The notes: generated by a model from the sequence alone, not told the origin. 64,000 nt of DNA from Pectobacterium wasabiae CFBP 3304 (GCF_001742185.1 NZ_CP015750.1:3410001-3474000); one strand, 5' to 3'; shown: positions 18,586 through 27,164, counted from the first letter of the stretch. Program-made: numbers and translations.

Positions 18586-19652
18586 TCTGCGCTCTCCTCT
18601 TTTAATCCCAACATTTTTCTTACCAATGGACGATCGTCGCTGGTGGCGGCGAAATCGTCAAAAGCGCGCTGAGCGACGGGAATAATATGGCGCTTGATAA
18701 ACGCCGCGCCTTCTTTCGCCCCGCAGTTACTGTCTTTCAGGCAGCATTCCCACTCCAGTACCGCCCAGCCGTCGTAATCGTATTGGGCAAGTTTGCTGAA
18801 GATAGCGCCAAAATCGATCTGACCATCCCCCGGTGAACGGAAGCGTCCGGCGCGTTCTGCCCATGACTGATAGCCGCCATAGACGCCGCTTTTGCTGGAA
18901 GCGGTAAATTCCGCATCTTTCACATGGAACGCTTTGATTCGTGCATGGTAGCGATCGATAAAGCCAAGGTAGTCCATCTGCTGCAAGTGCATATGGCTCG
19001 GATCGTAAAGAATGTTGGCACGCGGGTGGTGATTGACGACATCAAGGAAGCGTTCAAAGGTTACGCCGTCGTGCAAGTCTTCTCCGGGGTGCAGCTCGTA
19101 GCACACATTTACGCCGTGCTCGTCAAAACAGTCGAGGATCGGTGTCCACAGTCGGCCTAACTCTTTAAAGGCCTCTTGAATCAGGGCGTCTTTACGCGGT
19201 GGCCAGGGGTAAAAGTAGGGCCAGGCCAGTGCGCCGGAAAATGTGGCGTGTGCGTTGAGCCCCAAACGTGAAGAGGCTTTTGCTGCCCGTTTTATTGCTG
19301 CTATGGCCCACTGTTGCCGAGCTTGTGGATTGCGGCGGTAGGCTGGTGGGGCGAAATCGTCGAATGCATCGTCATACGCAGGGTGAACGGCGACGAGCTG
19401 TCCTTCCAAATGAGTCGACAGTTCGCTGATAGTCAGCCCGTGCTGTGCCAATAGACCTTTTACCTCATCACAGTACGTTTGGCTGTCGGCGGCGGTGGCG
19501 AGATTGAATATATGCGGATGGTTACAGGGGATTTGCAGCGCTTTAAAGCCCAATTCGGCTGCCCAGTGCGCCAGATTTTCCAGCGTGTTAAAGGGAGCCT
19601 GATCGCCAATATACTGAGCGAGAAAAATACCCGGTCCTTTTAACGTTTTCAT
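18582..19652 (-). CDS. Cytoplasmic sugar-phosphate isomerase/epimerase-like TIM-barrel protein
   Basis: The 356-residue protein belongs to the xylose-isomerase-like TIM-barrel family (YcjR-like). The metal-ligand strands are visible: VCYELHPGEDLHD (Glu), NILYDPSHMHLQQMDY (Asp/His), IKAFHVKDAEF (His) and WAVLEWECCLKD (Glu). The start at 19652 (MKTLKGPGIF) has a strong AAGGAGG eight bases upstream; an ORF extending to 19757 lacks this. It has no signal peptide, unlike the paralogue at 15398. It is co-transcribed with the oxidoreductase. Candidate activities are epimerisation or keto-sugar lyase chemistry. Confidence 0.88.
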   Translation of the reverse strand: MKTLKGPGIFLAQYIGDQAPFNTLENLAHWAAELGFKALQIPCNHPHIFNLATAADSQTYCDEVKGLLAQHGLTISELSTHLEGQLVAVHPAYDDAFDDFAPPAYRRNPQARQQWAIAAIKRAAKASSRLGLNAHATFSGALAWPYFYPWPPRKDALIQEAFKELGRLWTPILDCFDEHGVNVCYELHPGEDLHDGVTFERFLDVVNHHPRANILYDPSHMHLQQMDYLGFIDRYHARIKAFHVKDAEFTASSKSGVYGGYQSWAERAGRFRSPGDGQIDFGAIFSKLAQYDYDGWAVLEWECCLKDSNCGAKEGAAFIKRHIIPVAQRAFDDFAATSDDRPLVRKMLGLKEESAE

Positions 19653-19791
19653 TATTACCTCCTTTGGCAACGGGGCGGTGGCCATGAATACCGTTGCACT
19701 GATTGCGATAGCAGTAGCGGAGAATGTGTAAGGATGAGGTGCCATAGGCGACCTCATCCTGTTTTCTCCTTAAATAATCCGTATCAGATGG

Positions 19792-21036
19792 TTAGGTGCG
19801 CTCTTCTTTATATTTGAAGGAGAAGAGGAAAATGACGGCGATAATGGCCGCAGCAACCGCAGGGATCCACCAGAACGTCGCCCAGATTTCGGGGGCGTTT
19901 AACGTGCCGTTGTTGAAGAGACGGTTATAAATCGCGCCGGAAACCTGTGAGCCCAGCAGCATGCCGATACCGTAGGTGAACAGAACCACCAGACTTTGTG
20001 CCTGACCTTTGATTTTCTCTCCAGCGATACGGTCGGTGTAGATGAAACCAATGACGAAGAAGAAGTCATAGCACACACCGTGTAGCAGGATGCCGATGTA
20101 GAGCAGCCAGCGTGTTTCTTCATTCACGCCCATGGCGAAGAGGGCATAGCGCACGAACCATGCCACCATGCCAATGAACAGCATGTATTTTACGCCCAGC
20201 TTTCTAAACAGCAGTGGGATGATCAGCATAAAGACGATTTCTGACATCTGGCCAAACGACATGGCAGTGCTGACGTCACTGATACCCGCGTTGCTCAGGA
20301 AGGAGGCGGTGTAAGCATAGTAGGTGCCCAGCGGGATGGAGATCAGCATGGCGCAGATGGCAAATACCAGAAAGTGGCCTTTCTTCAGCAGCGCGAACGC
20401 ATCAGCGCAGAACAGGTCGCGTACTGCCAGTGGCAAGCCTTTTGCTGGCGCTGGCGTATGCGGCAGCGTCAGGCTGTAGGCTGCCAGAATGGCAGAACAC
20501 GCGGCAGCGACGTAGAAAATATTGACGCTTGCGGAGATGCCCGCTGTCCCGATGCAGACACCGGCGACGATCCAACCGATGGTGCCGAAGACCCGCACAA
20601 CCGGGAAGCTCTTCTCACTGTTAGTCAGATTATGGAACGCGATGTTGTTGGTTAATGCCAGCGTTGGCATAAAGCACAGCGTGTAGGCGAACAGCAGGAT
20701 CAGTAGCTGTGAGCCATCTTCATTGATCAACGCGGTCGGTACAAACCATAGGATGACGGCGCCGATGAGGTGCAGCAGCGCCATGACTTTTTGCGATGGG
20801 AAGAAGCGGTCAACCACCATGCCCAGTACAAATGGAGAAAGGATCGAGGCGATCGGCCCCGCAGAGAAGGCGTCGCCAATCATGGCGGCCAAATTATACT
20901 GTGTCATAACCAGGCCAAGGGTGACTGACCATGAACCCCAGATGAAGAACTCTAAGAACATCATGAGCGACAGTCTGGGAACCACGAAGGCCGGCTGTAA
21001 CGATTTGGTAGCTGTGTTTTCAGATGAAGAAACCAT
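19792..21036 (-). CDS. MFS transporter of the nucleoside:H+ symporter (NupG) type
   Basis: The 414-residue inner-membrane protein has about 12 transmembrane segments. It resembles the NupG/XapB family in SLMMFLEFFIWGSWSVTLGL near the N-terminus and in the ICAMLISIPLGTYYAYTASF and LLYIGILLHGVCYDFFFVIG stretches. Members next to Gfo/Idh and TIM-barrel genes are thought to carry glycosides or modified sugars rather than nucleosides. It is the first gene of a leftward operon with the epimerase-like gene 139 bases downstream. Two LacI-type operators lie 15-64 bases upstream. Confidence 0.88.
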   Translation of the reverse strand: MVSSSENTATKSLQPAFVVPRLSLMMFLEFFIWGSWSVTLGLVMTQYNLAAMIGDAFSAGPIASILSPFVLGMVVDRFFPSQKVMALLHLIGAVILWFVPTALINEDGSQLLILLFAYTLCFMPTLALTNNIAFHNLTNSEKSFPVVRVFGTIGWIVAGVCIGTAGISASVNIFYVAAACSAILAAYSLTLPHTPAPAKGLPLAVRDLFCADAFALLKKGHFLVFAICAMLISIPLGTYYAYTASFLSNAGISDVSTAMSFGQMSEIVFMLIIPLLFRKLGVKYMLFIGMVAWFVRYALFAMGVNEETRWLLYIGILLHGVCYDFFFVIGFIYTDRIAGEKIKGQAQSLVVLFTYGIGMLLGSQVSGAIYNRLFNNGTLNAPEIWATFWWIPAVAAAIIAVIFLFSFKYKEERT

Positions 21037-21050
21037 GCGGTATCCCTCTT

Positions 21051-21068
21051 AAAAGTAATCGATTACAA
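21051..21068. promoter_or_regulatory. LacI-type operator, proximal to the MFS gene
   Basis: AAAAGTAATCGATTACAATT (21051-21070) carries the GTAATCGATTAC core and starts 15 bases upstream of the MFS start. It is one of a pair in the divergent MFS-glk gap. Confidence 0.75.
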
Positions 21069-21082
21069 TTTGTGTTTTAAGA

Positions 21083-21100
21083 ATGTAATCGATTACTTTT
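21083..21100. promoter_or_regulatory. LacI-type operator, second site in the MFS-glk gap
   Basis: ATGTAATCGATTACTTTT repeats the same core 30 bases from the first site (centre to centre), close to three helical turns. Such spacing lets two dimers bind on one DNA face. It lies 124 bases before the glk start, so it may affect both directions. Confidence 0.75.
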
Positions 21101-21223
21101 AACTTAACCGCAGCTTTTAGCCATAAATGAGATCCTTATCACTAGAAAGTTATATAGCCATGGCGTAACGGGCTGTTTTCGCGCAATGATCGGGTATCTG
21201 CTTTGCTTGAGGGGAAAAAAAGA

Positions 21224-22189
21224 ATGACGCACTTTGTTTTAGTGGGCGATGTCGGTGGCACCAATACGCGTTTGGCACTGTGTGACGCCATAACGGGCGG
21301 ATTGTCGCAAATCGAAACGTATTCTGGGTTGGATTTTCCTTCTCTGGAAGGGGCAATCCGTGATTATCTCGATTCTCGGCAAGCCACGGTGCAGGATGCC
21401 TGTATCGCGATTGCCTGCCCGATTACCGGCGACTGGGTGGCGATGACGAACCACACCTGGGCATTTTCCATTGCTGAAATGAAAGCAAGTCTGGGTTTAC
21501 GCCATTTTGAGGTCATCAACGATTTTACCGCCGTTTCCATGGCGGTTCCGGTGCTGGGGCGTGAGAGTTTGCTCCAGTTCGGTGGTGGGGAACCGGTGCC
21601 GGGTAAGCCTGTTGCCGTGTATGGCGCAGGTACCGGGCTGGGGGTTGCTCATCTGGTTCATGTTGCCAATCAATGGATCAGCTTGCCGGGTGAAGGTGGG
21701 CATGTGGATTTTGCGCCGAATAGCGATGAAGAAGACAACATTCTCTCTGTTTTGCGCCAATCGTTAGGGCATGTTTCTGCTGAGCGCTTGCTGTCTGGAC
21801 AGGGGCTGGTGAATATCTACCGTGCTGTGGTTCTGTCTGATGACCGCACGCCGGAGGCGCTGGAGCCGAAAGATATTACCGAACGAGCCGTCAATAATAC
21901 GGATGTGGATTGTCGGCGTGCGCTATCGCTCTTCTGCGTCATTATGGGACGCTTCGGTGGCAATCTGGCGTTAAATTTAGGCACATTCGGCGGCGTTTAT
22001 ATTGCTGGCGGTATCGTACCGCGCTTTCTGGAGTTTTTTAAAGCCTCTGGCTTTCGGGCTGCTTTTGAAGATAAAGGGCGGTTTAAAGGCTATATGCAGG
22101 ATATCCCCGTGTACCTGATTACCCATGAACAGCCGGGATTAATGGGGGCGGGAGCTTACCTGCGACAGGTGTTGGGCAGCGCGCTGTAA
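21224..22189 (+). CDS. glk: Glucokinase
   Basis: The 321-residue cytoplasmic enzyme phosphorylates glucose with ATP to glucose-6-phosphate. The N-terminal phosphate motif [18 protein letters not shown], the [17 protein letters not shown] block with the catalytic Asp, [11 protein letters not shown] and [12 protein letters not shown] all match E. coli Glk, as does the length. The start MTHFVLVG was chosen by family; the ORF opens seven codons earlier. It is divergent from the MFS operon and shares its operator region, so glucose released by that pathway could be its substrate (inference). Confidence 0.96.
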   Translation: MTHFVLVGDVGGTNTRLALCDAITGGLSQIETYSGLDFPSLEGAIRDYLDSRQATVQDACIAIACPITGDWVAMTNHTWAFSIAEMKASLGLRHFEVINDFTAVSMAVPVLGRESLLQFGGGEPVPGKPVAVYGAGTGLGVAHLVHVANQWISLPGEGGHVDFAPNSDEEDNILSVLRQSLGHVSAERLLSGQGLVNIYRAVVLSDDRTPEALEPKDITERAVNNTDVDCRRALSLFCVIMGRFGGNLALNLGTFGGVYIAGGIVPRFLEFFKASGFRAAFEDKGRFKGYMQDIPVYLITHEQPGLMGAGAYLRQVLGSAL

Positions 22190-22206
22190 GTCAGTTTGAT
22201 AGTCGA

Positions 22207-22234
22207 ACGCAATCAGGAACAGGCCTGATTGCGT
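22207..22234. terminator. Bidirectional terminator between glk and ybhA
   Basis: Perfect 11-bp stem ACGCAATCAGG / CCTGATTGCGT with a 6-base loop in the 54-base gap between two convergent genes. Confidence 0.7.
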
Positions 22235-22243
22235 CATTATTGG

Positions 22244-23065
22244 TTATGCCAGAATGCGGGTGCGGATAACCTCTGCGATGCTGGGTTCTTCATTGCTACC
22301 AATCACCAGATCGGCCCGCGCCTTGATTTCATCGGCGCTGTTGCCCATGGCAACGCCCAATCCAACGCCTTCCAGCATACTGATATCATTAAAGTTATCG
22401 CCGAATGCCACGACGTCTTTCATACTGATGCCCTGTTCGCCAAGCCATTGCTGGAGCAACTTACCTTTGCTGTTGCCGGTTTGGGCGATATCAACCTGAT
22501 CCTGCCATGACCACTCACAGGCCAGCCCAAGCTGCTTTTCCACTTCTGCGGCGAAATGGTTCAGCGTGGGGATATCGGTATGCGTGGTCGCAAATTTCCA
22601 GATGGCGTGGGAGTCTTCCGTCTGGCGCAGCAGATTTTCCACCTGTGCAAAACGAGGGCGCTGCTGTTCCGGCAGGTTAGCAGCCCATGCCAGCGTGCGA
22701 ACCACATGTCCCGTAGAGTACTGATAATACATATCGTCATCAGCATACATCAGGCCATGAATATCAAATTCCTCTAGCAGTGCGATGACATTTTTTGCCT
22801 GTTCGACAGAGAGTGGATTGGTATGTGATGCTCGGCCCTGCTGGTAATCATAGACATAGGTGCCGTTGCAGCAGATCGCAGGCGTATCCAACTGTAATCC
22901 CTGATAAAAAGGGTGGATCGCTGAGTGGTGTCGTCCCGTGACGATCATCACTTTAATGCCTTGCTGACGGGCTAGCGCGAGTGCGCTAAGGGATTCGGGG
23001 AGGATTTTTTTCTGTTGATTCAGCAGAGTACCATCAAGATCAAGCGCAATTACTCGGTAGGTCAT
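22244..23065 (-). CDS. ybhA: HAD-family Cof-type phosphatase YbhA (pyridoxal phosphatase)
   Basis: The 273-residue cytoplasmic phosphatase has HAD motif I (VIALDLDGTLL, residues 5-15), motif II (VMIVTGRH), a Cof-type cap domain and motifs III/IV (NSKGKLLQQWL and VVAFGDNFNDISML). E. coli YbhA dephosphorylates pyridoxal phosphate and erythrose-4-phosphate. Placement between the mod genes and pgl supports the name, although here both neighbours have been moved away by insertions. Confidence 0.9.
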   Translation of the reverse strand: MTYRVIALDLDGTLLNQQKKILPESLSALALARQQGIKVMIVTGRHHSAIHPFYQGLQLDTPAICCNGTYVYDYQQGRASHTNPLSVEQAKNVIALLEEFDIHGLMYADDDMYYQYSTGHVVRTLAWAANLPEQQRPRFAQVENLLRQTEDSHAIWKFATTHTDIPTLNHFAAEVEKQLGLACEWSWQDQVDIAQTGNSKGKLLQQWLGEQGISMKDVVAFGDNFNDISMLEGVGLGVAMGNSADEIKARADLVIGSNEEPSIAEVIRTRILA

Positions 23066-23336
23066 CGTTGTCTCGCAAATAAAAAGGTGGGTATCGAATG
23101 AGCCTTACGATAAAGGACACGGCGAAAAATAGACAGACAACAATGGGATAAATGTGTCTCACGCCATGTGATGAGGAAGCGTCGGCGCTGCGAGGAGAAA
23201 TGAGGATAAATGGACGGTTTGACAATGCCACTGTCTATTTTCTATGCTTTCAACAGGTTATCATCTATTTTTTAAGCAATTGACCACAACGTCGCTTTAC
23301 AACGCGCGGCGTACTGTTTATAGTGCGCGTCATTGC

Positions 23337-23424
23337 GGAGGAGTGGCCGAGTGGTTGAAGGCACCGGTCTTGAAAACCGGCGACGCGAAAGTGTTCTAGA
23401 GTTCGAATCTCTACTCCTCCGCCA
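23337..23424 (+). tRNA. tRNA-Ser(UGA), CCA encoded
   Basis: An 88-base class II tRNA. The acceptor stem GGAGGAG pairs with CTCCTCC (23414-23420). The anticodon arm ACCGGT-CTTGAAA-ACCGG places anticodon TGA at 23371-23373. A long variable arm (CGACGCGAAAGTGTTCTAG) and T arm GAGTTCGAATCTC follow, and the 3' end is GCCA. It resembles E. coli serT. It sits at the left edge of a decayed island, a common integration point. Confidence 0.97.
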
Positions 23425-23434
23425 AAAAAAATTC

Positions 23435-23460
23435 AACGGGTTAGCTTAGGCTAGCCCGTT
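23435..23460 (+). terminator. Terminator of the tRNA-Ser gene
   Basis: 11-bp stem AACGGGTTAGC / GCTAGCCCGTT (one G-T pair) with a TTAG loop, followed by TTCGTTTCTG, 10 bases after the tRNA. Confidence 0.8.
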
Positions 23461-23511
23461 TTCGTTTCTGATTTCGTTCCGGCAAAATTCGGCCTCAAAA
23501 CCCTCAATTAA

Positions 23512-23712
23512 CCAACTCCGCTTTTCACTGGCATTGATGCTGTTAATGTGACCCCAGGTAATGCCCCCAGCGTTAACTTTATGAACCTCTGGTATACCAA
23601 AGCTGCATTTGATCATGCATTCTATAACTAAACGATGGAAGAGGCGTCACTCGGTTATTTGCGGCGAATGAAAAACCGAGCACGTAAAGACGGGAATCGG
23701 CGTTTCTGGTAG
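23512..23712 (+). pseudogene. Phage structural-protein scrap
   Basis: One frame reads VTPGNAPSVNFMNLWYTKAA, then FDHAFYN, a TAA stop (23629-23631), then in the same frame EEASLGYLRRMKNRARKDGN and RRFW before a second stop. The pattern LWYTKAAxDH...GYLRRMxxRAR resembles the C-terminus of tail or injection proteins of tailed phages, recalled from family knowledge and not searched. It has no start and no neighbours of phage type, so it is a relic left next to the tRNA gene. Confidence 0.5.
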
Positions 23713-23773
23713 GAATCTGGTGATACCACGCCAGACTGATCGCTGGGTTTAAGTAGAGCATTTGGGGATTAAC

Positions 23774-24249
23774 ATGACTAGAGATAAGTCGCTTTCTGGC
23801 GTTGCGGGTTGGCTTAGGTTTTTAGTAATAATAATTTTTATTGGTGGGGTATTGCACATCTTAGTTAGCATCGGAGGCTTAGAGTGGAAAGACCTTGAAA
23901 GAGAAAGCCCTGAGTTAATATATCACTCTGGATTTCAGAATTTTCAGATGGCTGACAGAGTGGTAGATTTTTTATCTGGCGCCGTTTTGCTTTATGCTGG
24001 ATTTCTTCTTTTAAAGAGAAAGGTTATTGGCACCGTAATATCTGTAAAGCTGATTATCGGTGTTATTTTTCCTTTGCTTATTCTGGTTAGGTATATTGTA
24101 TCCCCTTATTTATTTTTAGGGATGCCCCCAGCGAGGCTTTAGCGGTCGACTCTGGCATACCTAAAGACATCGCCAGAACTTTCATTTGGGCGGCCATTTG
24201 GGTGTCGTATCTACACCGATCCGATAGAGTAAAGAACACATATCAATAG
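23774..24249 (+). pseudogene. DUF2569 membrane protein, frameshifted
   Basis: The N-terminal frame (SLSGVAGWLRFLVIIIFIGG, then membrane segments around residues 70-115) runs into a premature stop at 24141. A different frame continues from about 24130 with EALAVDSGIPKDIARTFIWA, then AIWVSYLHRSDRVKNTYQ and a stop at 24247. That tail is typical of DUF2569 proteins (IW.PY....RVK.T). Adding one base to the five-C run at 24125-24129 would give an intact protein of about 158 residues with four membrane segments, the normal family length. GGGG lies six bases before the ATG. The function of DUF2569 is unknown. Confidence 0.82.
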
Positions 24250-24282
24250 TCAGAAAACCGACCACCCATCCATAGCATCATC

Positions 24283-24308
24283 GCCTCATGTTTATCATGG
24301 GGCTTTTT
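24283..24308 (+). terminator. Terminator after the DUF2569 gene
   Basis: Stem GCCTCATG / CATGGGGC (one G-T pair) with a TTTAT loop, followed by TTTTTATT, 34 bases after the restored stop. Confidence 0.8.
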
Positions 24309-24386
24309 ATTATGTACTGACTCGTCCTGAATAGCGTGACACGCTCCAGTCTTAAATTCAGAGGTTGATGCTATCACATGGTGGTT

Positions 24387-24490
24387 TCATCCTGATTCAT
24401 CAAGCCAAAAAGTGATGGAACTGCGCTTAATGAGAGCTTTGTTGTAAGCTTCAAGTTGGTGATTCTGAACTTTCGTTTAGCCACGTGTTG
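24387..24490 (-). pseudogene. IS5-family (IS903-like) transposase scrap
   Basis: On the minus strand one frame gives VAKRKFRITNLK and a shifted frame gives AYNKALIKRSSITFWLDESG then a stop. Together they match the N-terminal part of IS903-type transposases (KFKITNW..YNKALI.RGS.TFWLD). The scrap is frameshifted, about 100 bases long, and no terminal inverted repeats were found around it. Confidence 0.7.
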
Positions 24491-24668
24491 CCCATCATCA
24501 TACAGAAGGTAGTGATTTTGAAAAAAGAGTGTGACATCCGAATGGTAATGGTATTACCCAGCAGATGCTAATGACGGAACGTCAGAGGGAAGTATTAAAT
24601 TCGTAAAGCGTTGGCGAAGAATATCAAGGTCGTTCATTATTTAAAGATTCAGAACCATGAATCTTTAT

Positions 24669-24707
24669 TCAGCCTGCAACCCTGTAGTAAACAGGATAGC
24701 AGGCTGA
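24669..24707 (-). terminator. Stem-loop downstream of the H-NS paralogue
   Basis: Stem TCAGCCTGC / GCAGGCTGA (9 bp) with an inner CCTGT / ACAGG stem, 9 bases past the stop codon on the minus strand. The U-tract is poor. Confidence 0.5.
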
Positions 24708-24715
24708 TATGTTCA

Positions 24716-25117
24716 TCAGATCTCAAAATCTTCCAGTTTTTTACCGCTCTCAAGCGCCGCAGCAATCGCTTTAGGAGTACGGCCCTGACCAGTCCATAAC
24801 TTTTCATTGCCATTTTCATCAACATATTTGTATTTGGCAGGACGAGGTTCACGTTTGGCTTTTGTTGATTTGTTAGCCGAAGGGGTACCGAGAAGTTCAG
24901 ACGGATCGATACCATCCTCAAGAAGTTGAGCACGAAGCGCATCAATTTTAGCCTGACGTTCAGCATTTTGTTGCTGTGTACTGGCTTCTTCTTCGCGGCG
25001 ATCTTGAACGATGACCGTAAGTTTTTCTAGCATTTCTTCCAATGTTGCCAGATCGATTTCACGCGCTTGAGCACGTAGAGTACGAATATTGTTTAATACT
25101 TTTAAAGCTTCACTCAT
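24716..25117 (-). CDS. H-NS-family nucleoid-associated protein (island paralogue)
   Basis: The 133-residue protein has the full H-NS layout. The N-terminal helical oligomerisation domain ([37 protein letters not shown], coiled coil to about residue 65) is joined by a charged linker to the C-terminal DNA-binding domain, which has [20 protein letters not shown] and the AT-hook-like QGR motif. The divergence [10 protein letters not shown] and TVIVQDRR from the core H-NS sequence I recall, and its place in an island of scraps, suggest a second, horizontally carried or paralogous copy. The main hns normally lies elsewhere. It may silence AT-rich DNA nearby. Confidence 0.9.
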   Translation of the reverse strand: MSEALKVLNNIRTLRAQAREIDLATLEEMLEKLTVIVQDRREEEASTQQQNAERQAKIDALRAQLLEDGIDPSELLGTPSANKSTKAKREPRPAKYKYVDENGNEKLWTGQGRTPKAIAAALESGKKLEDFEI

Positions 25118-25648
25118 GATTTATTATCCTGATGGTTATTTATCGAATTAATCATAAATGCTATGCGTTAATTTAGCAACATTAAAAAATAAAATAATAC
25201 ATCAAAAACTTGTCAACAAAAAATAAAGTGGTTATCTCCGGAGGATACATAAAAATGTCAGGCGGTATTATGTCATTCAATAAAAAAGAGTGAGTGTTTA
25301 TTAATCGTAAGCTGTTTCCCAAGGCTAGTTCCATCAGTTGATGGTGTTTTTAACGCACCGATAGGTAGCGCGTATTCGTTGGAGTATAGTCAGATATACG
25401 CCAAGGCTAGTGTTCTAAAGCTCATCTTAAAAAAGATGTCTGATAAATCTTGTGCAATATTAGCAACGTAATTAGCGGGGAAATATTTTGAAATATTGAA
25501 CAACAATCAATAATGTGCCGTTATCGCCGCTTGCTTATCGATCCACATGGGACGGAAACTGTGTGGTAGTCGATAAAACAGTAGCACTGTAAAAATCAGG
25601 AAAAGATAACACGATCATATTTTAACAATCGGTAACAGGAATGATTAA
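25118..25648. other. AT-rich non-coding stretch of the decayed island
   Basis: No convincing gene is seen. The first 150 bases are very AT-rich and should hold the H-NS gene promoter. An 11-base direct repeat CCAAGGCTAGT occurs at 25319-25329 and 25401-25411, 82 bases apart; its meaning is unknown. Confidence 0.5.
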
Positions 25649-25738
25649 ATGAAGATGCTTTTTAGATTACTAGATGACTGGCCTGAGAATGTAAAAGAAC
25701 TGAAATCAGCAAAATATGATCAAAATGAAATCCCTTGA
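25649..25738 (+). CDS. Doubtful 29-residue ORF
   Basis: ATG preceded by AGGA at eight bases, reading MKMLFRLLDDWPENVKELKS, then AKYDQNEIP and a stop. It overlaps the end of the integrase scrap on the other strand by 19 bases. I do not recognise it; it may be the start of a truncated island gene. Confidence 0.2.
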   Translation: MKMLFRLLDDWPENVKELKSAKYDQNEIP

Positions 25739-25950
25739 TGTGGTAAAGAACGATTCTTTTTACATGAATCCATCAGCGCAACACGTTTAGGCCAGCGTGT
25801 TTCACGCTGACAAATCGCTTCTATTTTATCTACCAATTGATGCGCTAATGCATGTTCGATAACTTCTTGCTGATGTGATTTCACTTGCCCAATCATGGAC
25901 AGTGGCTCCTGTGCTGGCGTTGGAATACCTTCACCGCTGGTGAAGGCCAT
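25720..25950 (-). pseudogene. Tyrosine integrase C-terminal scrap
   Basis: The middle of this 76-residue reading (HQQEVIEHALAHQLVDKIEA, then ICQRETRWPKRVALMD) fits the end of P4-type integrases (VIE..LAH...DK...AAY.R.....KR..LM). The active-site Tyr position appears as Cys (TGT, plus-strand bases 25810-25812), one base from a Tyr codon. The rest of the enzyme is missing, and a stop lies directly before the first Met. It marks the far side of the tRNA-Ser island. Confidence 0.6.
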
Positions 25951-26160
25951 TCATTATTGCTGCACCATCAACGCCCGTTAGCTAAATCAGTCATTACGTA
26001 AATCAATAGTAGCCTTGCAATGTCACTGTAGAATAGAGTGATTGGTCATCTATGGTATACCGCGCGTCAGGTTGAGCCAGTTCGCTATCCTTTCAATGAA
26101 CCTCTACCTCTTTTGAGCCTTCCTGCGCCACCACATTCGAGTGAAATTAAGGAGAATACG

Positions 26161-27159
26161 ATGCAGCAAGTTGTTTATGTCGCCAGCCCGGAAAGCCAGC
26201 AAATCCATGTTTGGCAGCTCGGTGTCCAAGGAAATCTGACATTATTGCAAACCGTTGAAGTGCCGGGACAGGTTCAGCCGATGGTGATTGCGCCGAATAA
26301 GCGCCATCTGTATGTCGGGGTTCGTCCTGATTTCAGGGTTCTGAGCTATCGTATTGATGCGCAGGGTAAATTGACGGAGGCGGGTGTCGCCTCTTTGCCG
26401 GGTAGCCCGACGCACTTGTCGACCGATAACGACGGACGTTTCCTGTTCAGCGCGTCTTACAGCGGCGCTTGCGTTAGCGTTAGCCCGATTGATGCTGACG
26501 GCATTGTCGGCGAGCCGATTCAGCAACTGGATGGATTGGAAGGGTGTCACTCTACCAATATCGATCCAACCAATTCCGTGGTGTGGGCTCCGTGTTTGAA
26601 AGAAGACCGTATTCGTTTGTACGATCTGGCGGCGGCAGGTGAACTGAGCGTACATCGTCAAGCAGAAATGACAACGGTAACGGGGGCGGGTCCGCGCCAT
26701 ATGGCTTTCCACCCGAATCAGCGCTTTGCTTATTGCGTGAATGAACTGGACAGCTCGGTAGATGTGTATCAGTTGGATGCAGCCAGCAGCGACGTGCAGA
26801 AAGTGCAAACGCTGGACGCCATGCCTGCTGGTTTCAGCGATACGCGCTGGGCGGCAGATATTCACATCACGCCGAATGGCCGCTTCCTGTACATCAGCGA
26901 TCGTACTGCCAGCCTACTGAGCGTTTTCCACGTGTCTGAAGATGGTAGTTCGTTAACACTGACCGGCCATCAGCCGACCGAAACGCAACCGCGTGGTTTT
27001 AATATCGATCATACCGGTGAGTTCCTGATTTCAGCAGGGCAGAAATCTCAGCACATCGAGGTGTATCACATCGATCAGCACACGGGCGATCTGCAACCGC
27101 TGGCACGTTACGCCGTCGGCCAAGGGCCAATGTGGGTGTCGGTGCTGGCGCTGGATTGA
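26161..27159 (+). CDS. pgl: 6-phosphogluconolactonase
   Basis: The 332-residue cytoplasmic seven-bladed beta-propeller enzyme (YbhE type) hydrolyses 6-phosphogluconolactone in the pentose phosphate pathway. The start [18 protein letters not shown] follows AAGGAG at eight bases. Conserved blocks are [40 protein letters not shown] and [20 protein letters not shown]. It follows ybhA in E. coli but is separated from it here by the tRNA-Ser island. The ORF extends 41 codons further upstream, without family support. Confidence 0.96.
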   Translation: MQQVVYVASPESQQIHVWQLGVQGNLTLLQTVEVPGQVQPMVIAPNKRHLYVGVRPDFRVLSYRIDAQGKLTEAGVASLPGSPTHLSTDNDGRFLFSASYSGACVSVSPIDADGIVGEPIQQLDGLEGCHSTNIDPTNSVVWAPCLKEDRIRLYDLAAAGELSVHRQAEMTTVTGAGPRHMAFHPNQRFAYCVNELDSSVDVYQLDAASSDVQKVQTLDAMPAGFSDTRWAADIHITPNGRFLYISDRTASLLSVFHVSEDGSSLTLTGHQPTETQPRGFNIDHTGEFLISAGQKSQHIEVYHIDQHTGDLQPLARYAVGQGPMWVSVLALD

Positions 27160-27164
27160 GTCGG

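Noticed and set aside
24649..24966. 105-residue minus-strand ORF over the H-NS gene
   Set aside because: It is in another frame of the H-NS gene, has no family features, and the H-NS frame is clearly the coding one.
25319..25411. Direct repeat CCAAGGCTAGT as an attachment or origin site
   Set aside because: Only two short copies with no recombinase or replication gene intact nearby; kept as a note only.
23425..26160. Second att site (copy of the tRNA-Ser 3' end) bounding the island
   Set aside because: I looked for a repeat of the T arm and acceptor end up to pgl and saw none.
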